DNA of 64,000 nt, taken from Oscillospiraceae bacterium (lineage in GTDB: Bacteria; Bacillota; Clostridia; Oscillospirales; Oscillospiraceae). A program made the position numbers and the translations under genes. Below, one piece after another: positions 60,471-64,000 of this stretch (positions within the stretch are counted from its first letter, which is position 1; every line of letters begins with the position of its first letter). A model generated the notes under the pieces. The model ran no database searches, was not told the DNA's origin, and saw only the letters and a list, made by a program, of their open reading frames with translations. The stretch covers positions 1 to 64,000 of the forward strand of contig CADBKO010000008.1 of NCBI GenBank assembly GCA_902795345.1, written 5' to 3'.

Positions 60471-61433
60471 ATGGCAGAAACTTACCGCATCGGCCTGGAC
60501 GTGGGAGGCACCAAGGTCCTGGGCGCGATCTTTGACGGGGAGCGGAATATCGTCCACCGCCTGAAGAAAAAGTCCACGGAGCAGGGCGCGGAGGCCGAGA
60601 ACGTGGAACAGGTGATCATAAACGTGGTGGAGGAGCTGCTGGATTCCTCCGGCATCCCCCTGGATCAGATCACCGCCATCGCCTCCAGCATCCCCGGCGT
60701 CATCGACCAGAATGCCGGCGTGGTGCTCTTTACCCCCAATCTGCCCTGGCGGAATTACGACATCGGCAGCGCCATGCTTCGGCGTTTCGGCGTGCCCTTC
60801 TTCATCGGCAACGATGTGAACCTGGGGGTCCTGGGAGAATACCGCTTCGGCGCCGCCCGGGGCTTCCGGAACGTGGTGGGCCTGTTCGTGGGCACCGGCG
60901 TGGGCGGCGGCCTCATCCTGAATGGGGAGCTGTATACGGGCAACAAGTTCAAGGCCGGGGAGCTGGGCCATATGACCCTGGATCCGGAAGGCCCCCTCTG
61001 CGGCTGCGGGAAGCGGGGCTGCCTGGAGGCCTTTTCCAGCAAGCAGGGCATGAGCGCTTACATCCGGAAGCAGGTCTCCCGGGGCCGGGGCAGCCTTCTG
61101 GCCAAGGCGGTGCAGGAGGGCGTTTTCAAGAGCAAAAAGCTGAAAAAGGCGCTGCTGGCGGGAGACGCGGTGGCTATGGAGGCGGTGGACCGCGCCTGCC
61201 ATTACCTGGCGGTGGCCACGGGCAGCCTCATCAATATTTTCAGCCCGGACCTGGTGCTTTACGGCGGCGGCGTCGTCGAAGCGGTGGGCGATACGTTCCT
61301 GGAGAAGATCCTCCGGGAGGTGGACGACTACTGCATGGCGGAGATCCGCAGCACCGTGGAGCTGAAAAACGCCTCTCTTGGGGACGACAGCGTCCTCTAC
61401 GGCGCCCTGGCCCTGATGGAAGAACAGGCCTGA
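60471..61433 (+). CDS. ROK-family sugar kinase (glucokinase-like)
   Basis: A 320-residue kinase. The phosphate motif LDVGGTKVLGAIFD opens the protein; the active-site IGNDVNLGVLGEYRFG and FVGTGVGGGLILNGELY follow. The zinc motif GHMTLDPEGPLCGCGKRGC is typical of ROK glucokinases. An insert rich in Lys (about 220-240) is unusual. Its place directly after PAP and ppk1 suggests it could use polyphosphate or feed on ATP made from it. Polyphosphate-dependent glucokinases do belong to the ROK family, but donor choice cannot be read here. AAAGGAGG precedes the ATG. Confidence 0.88.
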   Translation: MAETYRIGLDVGGTKVLGAIFDGERNIVHRLKKKSTEQGAEAENVEQVIINVVEELLDSSGIPLDQITAIASSIPGVIDQNAGVVLFTPNLPWRNYDIGSAMLRRFGVPFFIGNDVNLGVLGEYRFGAARGFRNVVGLFVGTGVGGGLILNGELYTGNKFKAGELGHMTLDPEGPLCGCGKRGCLEAFSSKQGMSAYIRKQVSRGRGSLLAKAVQEGVFKSKKLKKALLAGDAVAMEAVDRACHYLAVATGSLINIFSPDLVLYGGGVVEAVGDTFLEKILREVDDYCMAEIRSTVELKNASLGDDSVLYGALALMEEQA

Positions 61434-61444
61434 TAAGATACAAA

Positions 61445-61475
61445 ATGCCCCGTTCCCGAACAGGGAACGGGGCAT
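61445..61475. terminator. Bidirectional terminator after the polyphosphate operon
   Basis: A perfect 13-bp stem (ATGCCCCGTTCCC and complement) with a GAACA loop. The minus-strand tail TTTTGTATC serves the facing zinc-ribbon gene better than the plus-strand tail. Confidence 0.85.
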
Positions 61476-61489
61476 CGCTGTGCTTTGGA

Positions 61490-61942
61490 TTATTTCAGGA
61501 AGCCCAGCTTGCTGACGATGGCGGGTTCCTTGGCCTGGCCCTTGCAGATCTGGAAGAAGCAGATCACCCGGACCACCAGCAGAATGATGACGCAGATGCC
61601 GCCGGCGATAGGCACGAGGAAGGTCCAGCAGAGGACCGCGCTGCAAATGGCGATGATGGCCTCGCAGACGCAGATCTTCAGATACTGGCGGATGTGGAAC
61701 TTGGCATAGGGGGAATCGCTGCGGGCCAGCAGGGCGATGATGAGCCCGACCACGCCCATCAGATAGGGCAGCATGGCGACGACCTTGTTGTCGGAAATGT
61801 CAGCGGCTTCGAATTCGCCCGTGTGATCCGCGGGGTCCGCATAGGGGACAGGCGCGGCCTGGACGCTCAGGGGTTCGCCGCACTTGGCGCAGGTGACGGC
61901 GCCTTCTTCCAGAGGAGAGCCGCAGTTGGGACAAAACTTCAT
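61490..61942 (-). CDS. Zinc-ribbon membrane protein (DUF4870-like)
   Basis: A 150-residue protein. A CxxC...CxxC zinc ribbon (Cys4, 7, 18, 21) leads to a linker, then three membrane helices (about 56-73, 88-112, 115-133). KFHIRQYLKICVCEAII resembles the conserved centre of DUF4870 membrane proteins, whose function is unknown. AAAGGAG precedes the ATG. It follows the flavin reductase gene by 24 bases and probably shares its transcript. Confidence 0.8.
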   Translation of the reverse strand: MKFCPNCGSPLEEGAVTCAKCGEPLSVQAAPVPYADPADHTGEFEAADISDNKVVAMLPYLMGVVGLIIALLARSDSPYAKFHIRQYLKICVCEAIIAICSAVLCWTFLVPIAGGICVIILLVVRVICFFQICKGQAKEPAIVSKLGFLK

Positions 61943-61966
61943 ATTGATTTCTCCTTTCGATGGCTT

Positions 61967-63907
61967 CTATATATTCCGGGCTATGGCGTCCGCCATAGCA
62001 GTGGCCTGCATGATGTTCTTCGGATTCACGCAGTCGCCCAGGGTGTAGAACTCCGGGGCGCAGAAGCGCAGGGCGTCCGCTTCCTCCCACAGGGCTTTCT
62101 GCCCCATAGCACATATGACGGAATCGGCGGGGAAAAGTTCCTCTTTTCCGCCCTTTTCTCCGGTGACGCCGCTGCCGTCGATTTTCATGACCCGGGTGCC
62201 CAGGGCAAGCCGGATGCCCCTGGCCTTGATCTCCACGTCCAGGGCGTTCTGATGGAGCACGTTGCCGCCGTTGTTGAGCATGGGCAGCATCTCCACCACC
62301 GTGACCTCCCGGCCAAGCCCGGCCAGGTAAATGGCAAGCTCGACGCCCACCAGACCGCCGCCCAGCACCGCGATCTTCTGCCCCAGCTTTTCCGGGTGCT
62401 GATAGGCTTCCTCCGCAGCCAGCACGTTAGAACCGTCGATGCCGGGGATGGGGGGCACGCTGGGTCTTGCGCCCAGGGCCGCCAGCAGCACGTCCGGCCC
62501 GATCTCCGCCGCCAGAGCGGGCGTGACGGGGGTGTTCAGCCGCACCTCGATGGGCCTGCGGGCGATCTGACGCTGCTGGTATTCCAGATAGGCCTTGATC
62601 TTCTTCTTGAAGGGCACGTCCTCCTCGCAGCGCAGAGCGCCGCCCAGCTTGTCCGTCTTTTCGCAGAGGATGACCTTGTGGCCCCGGTCCGCGCAGCTGA
62701 TGGCCGCCTGCATGCCGCCGATGCCGCCCCCGGCGATGAGCACCGTCTTGGGCTCCTTAGCGGGGGCAGTATAGCGATGCTCCAATTCCCGCCCGATGCG
62801 GGGATTCACGGCGCAGTAGATCTGCCCGTTGGTGATGAGGTGGGAGAAGCAGGTGAGGCAGCGCAGGCAGGGGCGGATCTCCTCCCGCAGGCCGGCTCTG
62901 GCCTTGTTGGGAAGCTCCGGGTCCGCCAGCAGCGCCCGGGCGATCTCCACCACGTCCGCCCTCCCGGAGGCGATGATCTCCTCCAGGATCTCCGGGTCCC
63001 CGTGGGCGCCCACGGTAGCCACCGGCACCTCCACATGGGGCTTGATGGCCGCGGCATAGCCCACGTTGCAGCTGTCCTCGGAGAAGATGGAGGGATGGGT
63101 CACGCAGAAGACCTCCGAGTGCTCATGGTGCCCGGCGGAAACGTGAAGCAGGTCGCAGTGCCCGTCCAGCTGCTTGGCGATGGCGATGCCCTCGTCCAGG
63201 TCATAGCCCTGGGGCGTGACCTCGCTGCCGGAGATGCGCACTTCGATGGGGAAGGCAGGGCCGACCCGCTTGCGGATGGCGTCCAGCACCGCGACGGGCA
63301 TGCGGCAGCGGTTCTCCAGGCTGCCGCCCCAGCGGTCGGTGCGGGTGTTCACCTTGCTGCTGAGGAATTGGCTCAGGCCCCAGCCATGGCCCATGTGTAC
63401 CGTGACCATGCCGAAGCCGCAGGATTTGAAGAAGGCCGCCGCCTCGGCAAAACGGGCGATGGTGGCTTCGATCAGCTCCTCCGGCATCTCCCGGTATTCC
63501 CCTCCGGCGGCGGTGACGCCGTCCACGGGGCCATAGACGGTGCGCCCCGCGGCGCGGGTGGCGTAGGCGTAAAGCCCGGCGTGGCTCAGCTCTGCCGAGG
63601 CCACGCAGCCGTAGCGGCTGATGCCGTTGGAAAACATGTTGAAAGCATGGTGGTTGCCCGGGTCGTCCGCCCGGACCATGTTCTCCCCGAACAGGCCGTT
63701 CACGCTGTCCACACAGCAGTCGCCCAGACAGACGGAAGCGGCGCCGCCCCGGGCCTTTTCTTCATAAAAGGCCACACACTCGGCGGTGGGGCGGTTTTCG
63801 GAATCCAGGCTCCGCCCGGACATGGGGGAGGCAAAAATGCGGTTGCGGAACCATTGTTTACCCAACCGGATGGGAGTGAACAGATGGGGATAGGGACACT
63901 GATACAT
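61967..63907 (-). CDS. NADH:flavin oxidoreductase/dienoyl-CoA reductase-like flavoprotein, copy 2
   Basis: A 646-residue paralogue of the enzyme at 29899-31893 with the same order: TIM barrel with VNTRTDRWGGSLENRCRM; 4Fe-4S segment CLRCLTCFSH then YCAVNPRIG (CxxCxxC, again shorter than the usual CxxCxxxC); FAD motif VLIAGGGIGGMQAAISCADRG; and NAD motif IAVLGGGLVGVELAIYLAG. Expected to reduce an activated alkene or related substrate with NAD(P)H. The ATG at 63907 is the natural start (MYQCPYPHLFTPIRLG). The two copies are clearly diverged, so different substrates are likely. Confidence 0.88.
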   Translation of the reverse strand: MYQCPYPHLFTPIRLGKQWFRNRIFASPMSGRSLDSENRPTAECVAFYEEKARGGAASVCLGDCCVDSVNGLFGENMVRADDPGNHHAFNMFSNGISRYGCVASAELSHAGLYAYATRAAGRTVYGPVDGVTAAGGEYREMPEELIEATIARFAEAAAFFKSCGFGMVTVHMGHGWGLSQFLSSKVNTRTDRWGGSLENRCRMPVAVLDAIRKRVGPAFPIEVRISGSEVTPQGYDLDEGIAIAKQLDGHCDLLHVSAGHHEHSEVFCVTHPSIFSEDSCNVGYAAAIKPHVEVPVATVGAHGDPEILEEIIASGRADVVEIARALLADPELPNKARAGLREEIRPCLRCLTCFSHLITNGQIYCAVNPRIGRELEHRYTAPAKEPKTVLIAGGGIGGMQAAISCADRGHKVILCEKTDKLGGALRCEEDVPFKKKIKAYLEYQQRQIARRPIEVRLNTPVTPALAAEIGPDVLLAALGARPSVPPIPGIDGSNVLAAEEAYQHPEKLGQKIAVLGGGLVGVELAIYLAGLGREVTVVEMLPMLNNGGNVLHQNALDVEIKARGIRLALGTRVMKIDGSGVTGEKGGKEELFPADSVICAMGQKALWEEADALRFCAPEFYTLGDCVNPKNIMQATAMADAIARNI

Positions 63908-63945
63908 GGCCGTCTCCTTTGTCCAGTAATGATTTCGTACATAAT

Positions 63946-63974
63946 ACTATATCGCGGCGGGGAGGGTTTGTAAA
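63946..63974 (-). promoter_or_regulatory. Promoter of flavin oxidoreductase copy 2
   Basis: On the minus strand TTTACA (63969-63974) and TATAGT (63946-63951) have a 17-base spacer. Confidence 0.65.
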
Positions 63975-64000
63975 GAAAAACCGTGCGCCGGGTATCCCCA

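Noticed and set aside
56661..61646. A 1661-codon open frame on the minus strand across the polyphosphate operon
   Set aside because: It is the antisense shadow of PAP, ppk1 and the ROK gene, all of which have full family motifs. Long stop-free antisense frames are expected at this G+C content.

Overview
The window reads as a high-GC, low-synteny stretch of a Clostridia chromosome, most likely from an anaerobic gut lineage (Oscillospirales/Christensenellales-like). The grounds are a sporulation sigma-G gene, a large (Alu-domain) SRP RNA directly upstream of dnaX, a PadR/HAAS-domain module, old-yellow-enzyme flavoproteins of the BaiCD type, and GGAGG-type ribosome sites almost everywhere. No rRNA, tRNA, CRISPR array, insertion sequence, prophage or replication origin was seen. 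Gene density is very high. The only gene-free stretch above 300 bases is 7696-8094, and it holds the SRP RNA.

Layout. 1-7.7 kb: a cut-off URO-D/methyltransferase-like gene divergent from a UDP-GlcNAc 2-epimerase; then a metallophosphoesterase, a NYN-OST-HTH protein and a GT39-like membrane glycosyltransferase on the minus strand; then a zinc-ribbon/Ig-like surface protein and a CPBP protease. 7.7-10.1 kb: SRP RNA, dnaX, ybaB. 10.2-18.6 kb: an unusual export operon of three lipoprotein adaptors, one large FtsX-type permease and two ABC ATPases, the second with an AbrB-like tail; then a GNAT gene. 18.6-20.6 kb: a PadR regulator with two membrane proteins. 20.7-25.6 kb: a minus-strand operon of bicupin, YjbR, GH13_18 phosphorylase and P-loop kinase, with a DHH phosphoesterase upstream. 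25.8-28.2 kb: a TPR, DUF4037 (nucleotidyltransferase-like) and DUF4125-like cassette. 28.2-34.8 kb: a lipoprotein, a flavin reductase, a zinc alcohol dehydrogenase and a type-B carboxylesterase. 34.9-38.3 kb: a diguanylate cyclase and a cyclic-nucleotide-domain/NhaC-type antiporter fusion. 38.4-44.3 kb: a CPA2 antiporter, an MgtC protein, and a two-gene nitrogenase-like enzyme made of a NifH-NifD fusion and a NifK-like subunit. 44.3-47.5 kb: a lower-GC island of a soluble FtsH-like AAA protease, a WYL regulator and a possible nuclease. 47.6-50.9 kb: a second DUF4037-TPR pair in an operon with a CoA-transferase. 51.1-54.7 kb: a heterodimeric ABC exporter. 54.9-56.6 kb: sigG and a VanY-type carboxypeptidase. 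56.8-61.4 kb: a polyphosphate operon (PPK2-type phosphotransferase, PPK1, ROK sugar kinase). 61.5-63.9 kb: a zinc-ribbon membrane protein and a second flavin reductase.

The strongest candidate for an undescribed system is the nitrogenase-like pair at 40698-44235. Its ligand pattern looks like that of a DPOR-type single 4Fe-4S enzyme rather than a P-cluster nitrogenase. Next are the duplicated TPR/DUF4037 modules and the low-GC AAA-protease/WYL island.
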